Assembly: GCA_029973955.1 (NCBI GenBank)
Contig: JARKQJ010000218.1
Coordinates: 62,001 to 126,000 of the forward strand
Reading direction: 5' to 3'
Length of the DNA: 64,000 nt
From: Paludibaculum sp.
Lineage (GTDB): Bacteria > Acidobacteriota > Terriglobia > Bryobacterales > Bryobacteraceae
The notes under the pieces are model-generated. The model made no database searches. It was given only the letters and a program-made list of their open reading frames with translations, and was not told the DNA's origin. The translations under genes and the position numbers were made by a program. Positions within the stretch are counted from its first letter, which is position 1, and every line of letters begins with the position of its first letter. Positions 16,915-25,889 of this stretch are shown one piece after another.

Positions 16915-18060
16915 CTATGCGGCCCTGTCACTGACGCTCATCAGCAGCCCCAGGGTTGCCAGCGTGCAGACCAGAGCACTGCCGCCGGAACTAACCAAAG
17001 GTAATGGGATACCCTTGGTCGGGGCAATGCTCAGCACAACGCTCATGTTGAACAGCGCTTGTGCGGTGAATACGGTGACGCAACCTAATGCAAGGTAGCG
17101 TCCAAAAGAATCCTGCGCCACCCAGAAGAGCCGCAGCCCGCGCCAGAAGACCATGAGGTATCCGCAAAGCAGCAGGCAGCAGCCCGCCAATCCCGTCTCT
17201 TCGCCCACAACACCGAAGATGAAATCAGTATGCGCTTCCGGTAGAAAGCCGAGCTTCTGGTTGGACTGGCCCAATCCAACTCCCGTGAGCCCGCCGCTGC
17301 CCACGGCGATCTTCGCCTGCCGGGGCTGGTGTTCGCTGTCGCGCGTGGCTTTGGAATTGGCGATGACGGGGCCGAGCCACTGCAGTTGCGGAGTCGTGTG
17401 GATCTTTTCTTCCGTGAGTCCGACGTAAGAAAGGACGCGGATGAGGCGATAGGGCTTCTGAACAATGAAGCCGACGCCGAGCACGGCGACCAGCGCCAGC
17501 GTGAGCATGAAGTAGCGCTTGTGGACTCCCGCCACATAGAACACGGCCATGGCTGGAGCGAGCAGAACCGCGGCGGTGCCCAGATCGCCGAATCCGATCA
17601 GCAGCGTGAGGCCGCCCACCACGATGCCTGTGGGGTAGATGGTGTACTTGCTGTTAATGAGTTCCTCGCGCCGTCCTACGAACCACGCCAGGAACAGTAC
17701 CAGAATGGGCTTCGCCAGTTCGCTGGGTTGAAACTGGCCCACGCCAGGCAGACGGTACCAGCGGTGGGCGCGCGGGTCGGCCGGAATCACGCCCATCAGC
17801 AGGAGGATGACCACGCTCAGCGCCAGGAAGATCCACAATGGGTGTTCCAGCTTCTTGTAATCCATGCGCTTCAGCAGCAGCATCACTGTGATGCCGGCCA
17901 ACGCCATGCCGAGTTGACGCGCGGCGAACTCCCAGGTGCTTTTCTTGTAGAGAATCTCCGCGACGACGGACGAGGCGCTGTACACCATGACCAGTCCGAA
18001 GGCCAGAATCATCATCACTGCTCCAAACAACATCCAGTCCGTCTTTGTCCGCGTCGACAT
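16915..18060 (-). CDS. ftsW: SEDS-family peptidoglycan glycosyltransferase FtsW
   Basis: The 381-aa polytopic membrane protein has about ten hydrophobic segments. FtsW polymerises lipid II at the septum together with the FtsI transpeptidase. Seen: N-terminal FGLVMVYSASSVVA, FQPSELAKPILVLFLAWFV in the middle (the FQPSE motif), EETGLAGCCLLLCGYL, and IAPTKGIPLPLVSSGGSAL at the C-terminus; all are SEDS signatures. Its location between murD and murG supports FtsW over RodA. Gaps are 3 bp to murD and 13 bp to the chosen murG start. Confidence 0.96.
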   Translation of the reverse strand: MSTRTKTDWMLFGAVMMILAFGLVMVYSASSVVAEILYKKSTWEFAARQLGMALAGITVMLLLKRMDYKKLEHPLWIFLALSVVILLLMGVIPADPRAHRWYRLPGVGQFQPSELAKPILVLFLAWFVGRREELINSKYTIYPTGIVVGGLTLLIGFGDLGTAAVLLAPAMAVFYVAGVHKRYFMLTLALVAVLGVGFIVQKPYRLIRVLSYVGLTEEKIHTTPQLQWLGPVIANSKATRDSEHQPRQAKIAVGSGGLTGVGLGQSNQKLGFLPEAHTDFIFGVVGEETGLAGCCLLLCGYLMVFWRGLRLFWVAQDSFGRYLALGCVTVFTAQALFNMSVVLSIAPTKGIPLPLVSSGGSALVCTLATLGLLMSVSDRAA

Positions 18061-18063
18061 CGC

Positions 18064-19380
18064 TCAGCGTTCCTCCAGGCTGTTGACGAGCGCCTTGAAT
18101 ACGCGGCCCCGTTCCTCGTAGCCGCTGAATTGATCGAAGCTGGCGCAGGCCGGCGCGAGCAGCACCGTGTCTCCGGCAGCAGCTTCCTTCGTGGCAAGCT
18201 CCACGGCGGTTTTCAAGTCCCCGCAACGTTCCAGGCGCACCGAACCGGCCAGTTGCGCTGCAATTTTCTCGGCGGCCGCGCCGATCAGGAGCGCGGCTTT
18301 GGCGCGCTGCTGCAGGAGTTCGCGCAGCACAGTATAGTCGCTGTTCTTGTCTTTCCCTCCGAGCACCACCCAGAGGCCGCTCTGAAAGGACTCCAGCGCC
18401 TTCACCGTGGCATCCACGTTGGTGGCCTTGGAGTCGTTGAAGTAGTCCACGCCGCGCAAAGTGCGCACGAATTCGACGCGATGCTCCACGCCGGGAAAGC
18501 TCATCACGCCATCCCGGATTCGGGCCAGCGACGCGCCAGCCAAGCGCGCGCAACATGCGGCGGCAAGGACGTTCTCCACGTTGTGCCGGCCCCGAAGCGG
18601 GATCTCCGATTCGCTCATCAGCCGTTTCCCTTCCGCGTAGAGCACGCCGTCTTCGCGCCAGCATCCGGGGTCCTTCCGGGCTCCGGCGTGAAACCAGCTC
18701 ACCTGCCCGCGGGCTCCCGCGGCCAGCACGGCGGCTGGCTCATTTTCCGCGTTCAGCACCGCGAAGTCCTCGGCGCGCTGGTTCAGGAGAATCCGCGCCT
18801 TGGCGGCCGCGTAGTTTTCCATCGTGTGGTGCCGGTCGAGATGGTCGGGCGTGATGTTGAGCACGGCCGCGATGCGGACGCGCATCGTGAAGGTGGTTTC
18901 CAGTTGGAAGCTCGACAGTTCGAGCACATTCCACCGATCCGGGCGGGAGGTTTCAACCATGGATGCCAGTGGAGTTCCGATATTGCCACCCACCTGGCAA
19001 TCGATGCCAGCCACCGAAAGCAGATGCCCGCAAAGTGCTGTGGTGGTGGTCTTTCCGTTCGTGCCGGTGATGCCGAGGATTGGCCCTTGCAGGAACCAAC
19101 TGGCTGCCTCCACGTCGCCCACCACCGGAATTCCACGGCGCCGGGCCTCTTCCATCAGCGGGAGGTCTGCCGGCACTCCCGGAGACAATATGGCGATGTC
19201 GCAGCTTTCAAGAGCGGCTTCGCCTTGCGGGACAAAGTCGCCTTCAAACTGCGCCAAAGCCTCTCTCGGGCGGGCATCGGAGGCGCGAACCACGGCGCCC
19301 ATGCGGCGAAGCAGAGCCAGCGTGGCCACGCCGGACTTCGCCATGCCGAAAACCGTGATGCTCTTGCCGCGCACGTCCAT
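18064..19380 (-). CDS. murD: UDP-N-acetylmuramoylalanine--D-glutamate ligase
   Basis: MurD adds D-Glu to UDP-MurNAc-L-Ala. Seen: N-terminal ITVFGMAKSGVATLALL, SPGVPADLPLMEEARRRG, P-loop GITGTNGKTTTTALCG at about residue 113, NITPDHLDRHHTMENY in the central domain, and NDSKATNVDATVKALE in the C-domain. The DxxKGTN-like region here reads NDSKATN, the usual MurD form. The length of 438 aa is typical. It starts 16 bp after mraY and is followed by ftsW after 3 bp. Confidence 0.97.
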   Translation of the reverse strand: MDVRGKSITVFGMAKSGVATLALLRRMGAVVRASDARPREALAQFEGDFVPQGEAALESCDIAILSPGVPADLPLMEEARRRGIPVVGDVEAASWFLQGPILGITGTNGKTTTTALCGHLLSVAGIDCQVGGNIGTPLASMVETSRPDRWNVLELSSFQLETTFTMRVRIAAVLNITPDHLDRHHTMENYAAAKARILLNQRAEDFAVLNAENEPAAVLAAGARGQVSWFHAGARKDPGCWREDGVLYAEGKRLMSESEIPLRGRHNVENVLAAACCARLAGASLARIRDGVMSFPGVEHRVEFVRTLRGVDYFNDSKATNVDATVKALESFQSGLWVVLGGKDKNSDYTVLRELLQQRAKAALLIGAAAEKIAAQLAGSVRLERCGDLKTAVELATKEAAAGDTVLLAPACASFDQFSGYEERGRVFKALVNSLEER

Positions 19381-19396
19381 TGCAATCTCAGTTTGG

Positions 19397-20530
19397 CTAT
19401 CTCAATTTCAGCGTGGTGAGTGCGAACAGCGCCATCACCAGGCCTGCAATCCAGAACCTTACCACTACCTTGGTCTCATCCCACCCCAGCTTCTCGAAGT
19501 GATGGTGCAACGGCGCCATCAGAAACACACGCTTGCCGCGCGTCTTGAAACTCACCACCTGGATCACCACGCTCATCAATTCGATGACGTAGACGCCGCC
19601 GATGAACAGGAGCAGGATCTCCTGCTTCAGCAGAACCGCCACCACGCCCAGGCTGCCGCCCAGAGCCAGGGAACCCACGTCCCCCATAAAGACTTCAGCA
19701 GGATGAGCGTTGTACCAGAGGAAACCGAGGGATGCGCCCGTCAGGGATGCGCAGAACACGGTCAGTTCGCCGGCGCCCGGCAGGCGGGAAAGTTCGAGGT
19801 AACGCGCGAACTGCGCGTGGCCGCTCACGTAGCAGAGCACTGTCACGGCGCCGCCGGCGATGATCATCAATCCCGAGGCCAGGCCGTCCAGGCCGTCAGT
19901 GAGATTTACCGCGTTCGACGCGCCGACGATGACAAACAGCAGAAAGACGAAGAAGAATGCGAATGCCAAGGGGTATGTGATGGGGTTGTGCAGCAGGCTC
20001 TCAATCAGTAGATCGGGCTTGTAACTCTTGAAGAACGGCACGTTCATGGCGGTGTTGTACAAGCCTTTGGCATGCAGCACCAGCAGCCACACGCCAAGGA
20101 TCAGCATCATCAGAACCTGCAATGCCATCTTCTGCCGCGCAGTGAGCCCGAGGTTGCGGGCCTTTCTTACTTTGGCGTAGTCGTCGATGAAGCCGATGGC
20201 GCCGTAGCCGCACAGCCCGAACAGCGCCACCCAGACGTAGGGGTTCCAGAGATTGGTGAAGAGCAGAGTGGGCACCACGATCGAGACCAGGATCAGCAGG
20301 CCGCCCATGGTGGGCGTGCCGGCCTTCTTCTGGTGGGATTCGGGGCCTTCTTCGCGAATATGCTGGCCGATCTGCATGGAGCGCAGACGGCGGATGAACC
20401 AGGGGCCCAATAGGACGGTCATCAGCAGGGCGGTGAGGCTGGCCGCCAGCGTCCGGAAGGTCACGTAGCCGAAAATCCGGAACGGCGTGAAATGCGGATA
20501 GAGTTGCTCGTACAGCAGCCAGTAGAGCAT
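19397..20530 (-). CDS. mraY: Phospho-N-acetylmuramoyl-pentapeptide transferase
   Basis: MraY transfers phospho-MurNAc-pentapeptide to undecaprenyl phosphate, making lipid I in the inner membrane. The 377-aa protein has about ten transmembrane segments. Seen: EEGPESHQKKAGTPTMGGLL near the N-terminus, GFIDDYAKVRK with the catalytic-site DD, NAVNLTDGLDGLASG, MGDVGSLALGG and the C-terminal PLHHHFEKLGWDETK. All are hallmark MraY motifs. It starts 2 bp after murF. A terminator-like hairpin in the end of murF lies about 60 bp upstream and could modulate its expression. Confidence 0.98.
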   Translation of the reverse strand: MLYWLLYEQLYPHFTPFRIFGYVTFRTLAASLTALLMTVLLGPWFIRRLRSMQIGQHIREEGPESHQKKAGTPTMGGLLILVSIVVPTLLFTNLWNPYVWVALFGLCGYGAIGFIDDYAKVRKARNLGLTARQKMALQVLMMLILGVWLLVLHAKGLYNTAMNVPFFKSYKPDLLIESLLHNPITYPLAFAFFFVFLLFVIVGASNAVNLTDGLDGLASGLMIIAGGAVTVLCYVSGHAQFARYLELSRLPGAGELTVFCASLTGASLGFLWYNAHPAEVFMGDVGSLALGGSLGVVAVLLKQEILLLFIGGVYVIELMSVVIQVVSFKTRGKRVFLMAPLHHHFEKLGWDETKVVVRFWIAGLVMALFALTTLKLR

Positions 20531-20532
20531 GG

Positions 20533-21852
20533 CTAGTTTAGAAACGCCTCCAACGCCTGTTCTACTCGCGTTCCGCGAGAACCTTTAAAAAGGAGGGCAT
20601 CGCCCTCCTGGGCCAGTCCCTTCAGATACCGGCCCGCTTCCTGTGGCTCATCGAAAAAATGCGCGGCGCCGGGGCTCAGCCCGGCTCCCAGTCCTGCGTC
20701 GACCAGCGCTTTCGCGGCGCCGCGGATCCCAATGAGCACAGAAATCCCGCTCCGGGCGGCATAGCGGCCAACCTCCCGGTGCAGGTCCTCGGACCATTGT
20801 CCAAGCTCGAGCATCTCCCCCAGAACGGCGATGTGGCGCCGGGCCGGTGTGCCGGCCAGCAAGTCCAGCATCATTTCCGCCGCTTCCGGGTTGGAGTTGT
20901 AACAGTCGTCCCAGATCACCATCCCATTCCGCTCCAGCCGGGTGAGCCGGTTCTTGGGCGGCTCCAGAGTGGCGATGGCGTCCTTGAGTTGTTCCAGGTC
21001 GAATTCCAGCGCTCGGGCCACACTCAAGGCAGCGAGGGCTGCCATCAGGCCTCCTCGTCCGGGCAGCGGGCAGAAAAAAGAGCCCACGTCCATCACTTCG
21101 AAGCTCGTACCGTCTTTCGAGTACGAAACCTTCTCCGCTCGGACGTGGGCTGCCTCGGAGGGAACAAACACACTGGAACCGAACAAAACTTTGCGACCCT
21201 GGTAGGCTTCTCCCAGCCGACGCACGCGTTCGTCGTCGCCGTTCAACACGGCCACTCCATCCGGCGGCAGGGCGGCCAGCAGTTCGCTCTTGGCCGCGGC
21301 GATGGCGTCGCGGCTGCCCAGGTTCTCGATGTGGGCCGAACCCACGTTGGTGATCACGCCGATGCGCGGCTGGGCGATCTTTGCCAGTTCCGCGATCTCT
21401 CCGGCGTGGTTCATCCCGATCTCCACTACGGCGGCCTCGCAACAGTCGTCCAGGTTGAGCAGCGTCAGCGGCACGCCGATGTGGTTGTTGAAATTGCCTT
21501 GTGTCTTGCCCGCGCGCAGCCGGGTATTGAGTACCGCCGCCACGGCGTCTTTGGTGGTCGTCTTCCCGGCGCTGCCGGTGATGCCGATTACCAAGCCTCC
21601 CCAGCGTTCGCGCTCTAAGCGGGCTTTCTGCTGCAGCCAGCAGAGGGTGTCGGGTGCGATCTCCTGAGGGCCGGCGCCGTCGATGGCGTGATCGACGACG
21701 GCCGCGGCGGCGCCTTTTTCAAACGCAGCGAGGACGTGATCATGTCCGTCATGGTTCTCGCCTCGCAGAGCCACGAAGGCCGCGCCGGCGGCCAGCGTGC
21801 GCGTGTCTGTACTCACACCTGCACAGCGGGTTTCTGCCACCAGAATCGTCAT
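20533..21852 (-). CDS. murF: UDP-N-acetylmuramoyl-tripeptide--D-alanyl-D-alanine ligase
   Basis: MurF adds D-Ala-D-Ala to UDP-MurNAc-tripeptide. Seen: P-loop GITGSAGKTTTKDAVAAVL, HIGVPLTLLNLDDC, EIGMNHAGEIAELAKIAQP and the late motif DCYNSNPEAAEMMLDLL. The C-terminus contains GDALLFKGSRGTRVEQ, the family's closing signature. The length of 439 aa is normal. The start overlaps the murE stop (ATGA, 21849-21852). The codons for EGDALLFK create a perfect inverted repeat followed by a T-run, listed separately. ddl, which makes its D-Ala-D-Ala substrate, is not in this window. Confidence 0.96.
   Translation of the reverse strand: MTILVAETRCAGVSTDTRTLAAGAAFVALRGENHDGHDHVLAAFEKGAAAAVVDHAIDGAGPQEIAPDTLCWLQQKARLERERWGGLVIGITGSAGKTTTKDAVAAVLNTRLRAGKTQGNFNNHIGVPLTLLNLDDCCEAAVVEIGMNHAGEIAELAKIAQPRIGVITNVGSAHIENLGSRDAIAAAKSELLAALPPDGVAVLNGDDERVRRLGEAYQGRKVLFGSSVFVPSEAAHVRAEKVSYSKDGTSFEVMDVGSFFCPLPGRGGLMAALAALSVARALEFDLEQLKDAIATLEPPKNRLTRLERNGMVIWDDCYNSNPEAAEMMLDLLAGTPARRHIAVLGEMLELGQWSEDLHREVGRYAARSGISVLIGIRGAAKALVDAGLGAGLSPGAAHFFDEPQEAGRYLKGLAQEGDALLFKGSRGTRVEQALEAFLN
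20587..20609 (-). terminator. Intrinsic-terminator-like hairpin inside the 3' end of murF
   Basis: On the coding strand AGGAGGGC-GAT-GCCCTCCT forms a perfect 8-bp GC-rich stem with a 3-nt loop, followed directly by TTTTAAA. This is a textbook rho-independent shape, but it lies in coding sequence about 60 bp before mraY. Translating ribosomes would normally disrupt it, so it may act only when murF translation stalls, or not at all. Confidence 0.35.
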
Positions 21853-23339
21853 CGCTGGGTCTCCCGCGAGTAGCCATAACTGCGCAGGATCTGCCGTGCT
21901 ACGGCGCGATCATCAAATGCGATGGTCTTGTCCTTCAGAACCTGGTAGGTTTCGTGACCTTTGCCGGCCAGCAGCACGACGTCGCCGGGGCCGGCCTCGG
22001 CCAGGGCCTTGCGAATGGCCTTTTCGCGATCCGGTTCCACTGTGTGCGGCGTCTCCGTGCGGCGCACGCCCACCATGGCATCGTTGATGATAACGAGCGG
22101 ATCCTCGCTACGGGGATTGTCGCTGGTGACTACAACGTAGTCGCTGAGTTCGGCCGCCGCCTGGCCCATCAAGGGCCGCTTGACGCGGTCGCGATCGCCG
22201 CCGCACCCAAACAACGTGATGACCCGTTTCGGCTTCAGGGCGCGTGCCACGGCGATGGTGTTCTTCAGCGCATCGTCGGTATGCGCGTAGTCCACCGCGA
22301 CCAGGAAGGGCTGCCCTTCGTCGATTCGCTCAAAGCGCCCGGGCACGGCCTGGCAGGCCGCCAGGCCCGAGGCTGCCGCTTCAGGGCTGAGGCCCAGCGC
22401 CAGACCGGCGCCGAAGGCCGCGGTGAGATTGTAGACGTTGATCAAGCCGCAGAGGGGCGATTCGATCCGCTGCCGCCCGCCGGGGTGTTCGATGGTGAAC
22501 TTCACTCCGTCAAAGCCGACGGAAATCTCAGCGGCTCGCAGAGCGGCGCCGCTCCTCAAGCCGTAAGTGAGCCTCTCCGTGCCGGGCAAAGTGCGGAGCT
22601 TACGTCCCCATTCGTCATCCTCGTTGATCACCGCAACGCGGGGCGGGGGACCACCCGCTCCGGTAAAGAGCCGCTGCTTGGCGTCGAAGTACGCTTCCAT
22701 CGTGCCGTGGAAGTCCAGATGATCCTGAGTCAGGTTCGTGAAGACGGCCGCGGCAAAAGAGATGCCGGAGACACGCTCCAGGGCCAAAGCGTGTGAGGAG
22801 ACCTCGAAGCTGAAGTGAGTGCCTCCGGCATTGCGGACCTCGTCCATCAGACGCATCAAATCCAAAGAGTCGGGCGTGGTGTTGACGGCCGGCATTTCCC
22901 TGCCGGCCACCTGGTAGTGGATGGTGCCCACCATGCCCGTGATCTTTCCGGCGTGGCGCAGCATGGAATCCAACGCAAATACGGTGGTCGTCTTGCCGTT
23001 TGTTCCGGTGACGCCCGTCACGGCCAGCGCCTCGTCCGGAGCGCCATACAGCTTCCGGCTCATGGCCGCCATGGCGTGCCGCGCGTGCTCCAGGCGAATC
23101 CATGGCCCCTCAAAACCCGCGGGTGCTTCGTTCTCCGAGAAGACGGCGACGGCGCCGCGCTGCATGGCCTCCTGGGCGAATTGCCTGCCATCGGCGTGCG
23201 CACCCGAAAAGGCGAAGAAGCCATCACCTGCTTTTGCTTTACGCGAGTCGTACTCCAGGTCCAAAACATCGAGGGCGCCCCACTCCGGCTGGAGGAGGAT
23301 GCCAGGCAGAACGCCCTCGATCAGATCGGTGAGCCTCAT
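21849..23339 (-). CDS. murE: UDP-MurNAc-L-Ala-D-Glu:meso-diaminopimelate ligase
   Basis: MurE adds the third stem-peptide residue. Seen: DSRKAKAGDGFFAFSGAHAD in the N-domain, P-loop GVTGTNGKTTTVFALDSM at about residue 113, FTNLTQDHLDFHGTMEAYF, and the substrate-specificity motif SDNPRSEDP. DNPR marks meso-diaminopimelate-adding enzymes, as opposed to lysine-type MurE, so this organism should have A1-gamma-type mDAP peptidoglycan. The length of 496 aa is normal. The start overlaps the ftsI stop (ATGA, 23336-23339) and the stop overlaps the murF start. Confidence 0.97.
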   Translation of the reverse strand: MRLTDLIEGVLPGILLQPEWGALDVLDLEYDSRKAKAGDGFFAFSGAHADGRQFAQEAMQRGAVAVFSENEAPAGFEGPWIRLEHARHAMAAMSRKLYGAPDEALAVTGVTGTNGKTTTVFALDSMLRHAGKITGMVGTIHYQVAGREMPAVNTTPDSLDLMRLMDEVRNAGGTHFSFEVSSHALALERVSGISFAAAVFTNLTQDHLDFHGTMEAYFDAKQRLFTGAGGPPPRVAVINEDDEWGRKLRTLPGTERLTYGLRSGAALRAAEISVGFDGVKFTIEHPGGRQRIESPLCGLINVYNLTAAFGAGLALGLSPEAAASGLAACQAVPGRFERIDEGQPFLVAVDYAHTDDALKNTIAVARALKPKRVITLFGCGGDRDRVKRPLMGQAAAELSDYVVVTSDNPRSEDPLVIINDAMVGVRRTETPHTVEPDREKAIRKALAEAGPGDVVLLAGKGHETYQVLKDKTIAFDDRAVARQILRSYGYSRETQR

Positions 23340-25402
23340 TGCGCCACCGAAAATTTCACCCGCACCCGGCTGCCCATTGGCAGAATCTCGCCGGGAGCCG
23401 GCTGCTGTTCGTGGGCATTGCCATGCCCGCTGGTTTCCACTTCAATGCCCTTTTCCGCGGATTCCCGCAGGACTGCCAGCAGGGCCTTGCCGCGGAAATC
23501 CGGCACGCGCCGCCCGGTGAGCACCGGACTCGCGTGGGTCTCTGTCGTGTTGGGTTTCGATTCCTTTTCGACCCCGGTCGCGGCATTCCTCACTGCCGCC
23601 ATGAGGCCCTCCTCGCTCTCGGCCGCTTTGGGTTTGATCAGCGGATCGGTTTCAGGACGGTCCTTCGGAACACCCAGAACGCGCAGCGCCGATTCGGTTA
23701 CCTGCTTGAAGACCGGCGCGGCGGCCACACCGCCCAGTTTGGGGGTGCGGTTCAGCGTAACAACAACCACGACGCGAGGATTGGCCACCGGCGCGAATCC
23801 GATGAACGAAGAGTTGTGACGGTTCTGCCAGGCGCCGTTCTCAAAGATTTCAGCCGAGCCCGTCTTGCCGCCGCTCGAATAGCCTGGCACGGCCGCTCCC
23901 TTGCCGGTGCCCTCCAATACAACGCGCTCCATGATCTTCCTGATGGTGAAGCAGGTCTCGGGCCCCAGAGTCCGCACCGGCTTTTCGGCCGCAGGCTGCA
24001 GCACTACTTCCTTGCCGTCCAGATCCGGTCTCGATCGTTTCGACACCAGGTGCGGATTCACCAGCAAACCGCCGTTGGCGATCACCGAGACCGCCCGCGC
24101 CAGTTGCACGGAGGTGGCAGCCACTTCGTGGCCGAAGGCGATGTACTCGTGCGAGTTCTGCGACCAGCACGGTTTCTTCCCGACGCATTCCTGCGGATAG
24201 AGCAGGCCTCTGGATTCCGCCGGCAGTTCGATGCCTGACTTGTCGCCGATGCCGAAGCGTTTCAGGTAATCGTAGAGGGTGCGGGGGCCGATGGCGATGG
24301 AGATCTTTGCCACGCCGATGTTAGAACTCTTGATCAGGACACCGGCCACATCCAGGCCGCCATAGTGGTGCACATCGTGCAGGGGCTTCCTGCCCGGGCG
24401 GGGAAACACACCGTTCTCGCAATAGATGGTGCTTTCCGGCGTGAACTTGCCCGTGTCGATGCCCATGGTGACCGTGATCATCTTCATCACGGAGCCAGGC
24501 TCGCAGGGGATCTGCACGGCGGTGTTCTGGTGCTGGATTCTGGCTTCCTGCTCGGTCGGGGTTTCGACACGCGGATCGAAGGAGGGGTTGTTGGCCAAGG
24601 CGAGCACGGCGCCATTGGCAGGGTCCATCACCACCACGGAGCCGCCGGTGGCGCCGGCCGCCTTCACCGCTTCGGCCAGGTATTTCTCGGCATCGTGCTG
24701 GATGACCCGGTCGATGGTGAGCGTCAGGTTGGTGCCTTGCACGCTCTCTTCCTGCACCCAGGTGAGGTAGTCGTCGTTTTCGCGCGAGCCTGACAGGACC
24801 AGCATCTTGCCGGGCCGGCCGCGCAACTCCGCATTGAGCTTCTGCTCGACGCCTGAGTTGCCGTTACCTTCGGCATTCAGGCTGCCGATGACGTGCGCTG
24901 CCAGTACTCCGTTGGGATACTCGCGGCGGGCATCTTCCAGGAGTTCTATCGGCCATGTCCTTCTCAGCGGCAGGAGCCGGGAGCGCTCTTCGTCGGTCAG
25001 GTGCCGCTTGAGCATGAGAAAGCCCCGACCGCGCGCGCGCCGGCCGTTTTGCGGCCGGGCCTTGTTGAGCTTATCCGTCAACTCTGCGGCGTTCAGGCCC
25101 AGCACCGGGGCAACCACCCGGGCAAAAAACTCCGGATTGACGATCCGCATGGGGTTCACCGCCGCCGATTCCGTGCGGATCGAGATCGCCAGCGGCGATC
25201 CGTCACGCGACAGAATCTCTCCTCTTAGCGCAGGAACCTCTTCCAGATGCTTGTGTTGTGATTGCGCGGCCAGTTTGTAGTCTTCGTGCTTCCACACCTG
25301 CAGTTGCACGAGGCGTAGGAGGATGATCACCGCCCACACCAACGCGATCCGGCCGATCAGCACGGCTCGAGTGGTCGCCTTTGCCTCGGCGGTCTGCGCC
25401 AT
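23336..25402 (-). CDS. ftsI: Septal peptidoglycan transpeptidase FtsI/PBP3 with one PASTA domain
   Basis: This is a class B penicillin-binding protein that cross-links septal peptidoglycan. Order: a short cytoplasmic tail, one membrane helix at about 14-32 (VLIGRIALVWAVIILLRLV), a PBP dimerisation domain (RGEILSRDGSPLAISI), and a transpeptidase domain with the active-site SxxK in EPGSVMKMI, SxN in IKSSNIGVAK and KTG in SGGKTGSAE. A single PASTA domain ends the protein (RVPDFRGKALLAVLRE to VRVKFSV). The length of 688 aa is large because of the PASTA tail, which E. coli FtsI lacks but many other phyla have. It overlaps murE by 4 bp. Confidence 0.96.
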   Translation of the reverse strand: MAQTAEAKATTRAVLIGRIALVWAVIILLRLVQLQVWKHEDYKLAAQSQHKHLEEVPALRGEILSRDGSPLAISIRTESAAVNPMRIVNPEFFARVVAPVLGLNAAELTDKLNKARPQNGRRARGRGFLMLKRHLTDEERSRLLPLRRTWPIELLEDARREYPNGVLAAHVIGSLNAEGNGNSGVEQKLNAELRGRPGKMLVLSGSRENDDYLTWVQEESVQGTNLTLTIDRVIQHDAEKYLAEAVKAAGATGGSVVVMDPANGAVLALANNPSFDPRVETPTEQEARIQHQNTAVQIPCEPGSVMKMITVTMGIDTGKFTPESTIYCENGVFPRPGRKPLHDVHHYGGLDVAGVLIKSSNIGVAKISIAIGPRTLYDYLKRFGIGDKSGIELPAESRGLLYPQECVGKKPCWSQNSHEYIAFGHEVAATSVQLARAVSVIANGGLLVNPHLVSKRSRPDLDGKEVVLQPAAEKPVRTLGPETCFTIRKIMERVVLEGTGKGAAVPGYSSGGKTGSAEIFENGAWQNRHNSSFIGFAPVANPRVVVVVTLNRTPKLGGVAAAPVFKQVTESALRVLGVPKDRPETDPLIKPKAAESEEGLMAAVRNAATGVEKESKPNTTETHASPVLTGRRVPDFRGKALLAVLRESAEKGIEVETSGHGNAHEQQPAPGEILPMGSRVRVKFSVAQ

Positions 25403-25418
25403 CTTCAGCCGGCCCTCC

Positions 25419-25889
25419 CTATCTCCGGTTCAACGAGGCGACCGTACCCTGGGTGGCGGGTGCAAAAATCACGGCCGTGGCCGAAGGAGTGACAAAACGG
25501 TCACCGGCATACTCTTCGAGCTTCTGCGGGCTCTTCAGGGCGGCTTCCTGACTGCGCAGTTCGCGGAGGGTGTTCACCAGTTGGCCGCGCTCGCGCTTCA
25601 GTTGTTCCATGCGGTGGCTGGCAAGGAGGTTGAACCCTCCAGGCAGCAGGAGGGCGATGAGCAGAAGGCTTGCCACCACGACGCTGCCGGCGACGCCGAC
25701 ATTGGCAGCCCAGTCGTGCTTGTCCACGACGCGAGTCACCTTGGCGTTATCGATGGTTTTCACCCAAAGGTAGATCTCTTCCTTCGGCAATGCGCGCAGG
25801 CGGCAATCGCCGGCGCCGTTGTTCTTCATCGAGCCGCTTGCTTCCCGGCCTGCCGTCAGCCACCCCCACAGCGCGTTTACCTTAGTCAT
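25419..25889 (-). CDS. ftsL: FtsL-like cell division protein
   Basis: The 156-aa bitopic protein has an unusually long cytoplasmic N-terminus of ~65 residues (with LPKEEIYLWVKTIDNAKVTR), one membrane helix at about 69-87 (GSVVVASLLLIALLLP), and a periplasmic coiled-coil-like stretch (RMEQLKRERGQLVNTLREL). That topology, and its place between rsmH and ftsI, identify it as FtsL, which links FtsQ to FtsI/FtsW. FtsL is poorly conserved in sequence, so the name rests mainly on synteny and topology. The start overlaps the rsmH stop by 4 bp. Confidence 0.8.
   Translation of the reverse strand: MTKVNALWGWLTAGREASGSMKNNGAGDCRLRALPKEEIYLWVKTIDNAKVTRVVDKHDWAANVGVAGSVVVASLLLIALLLPGGFNLLASHRMEQLKRERGQLVNTLRELRSQEAALKSPQKLEEYAGDRFVTPSATAVIFAPATQGTVASLNRR

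Noticed and set aside
17329-19419. 696-aa plus-strand open frame
   Set aside because: It is antisense to ftsW and murD, with His/Gln/Arg-rich composition and no domain pattern. It is a GC shadow.
20900-21110. GGGCTCTTTTTTCTGCCC in murF as a second terminator
   Set aside because: The T-run is in the loop rather than after a stem, so it does not have terminator geometry.
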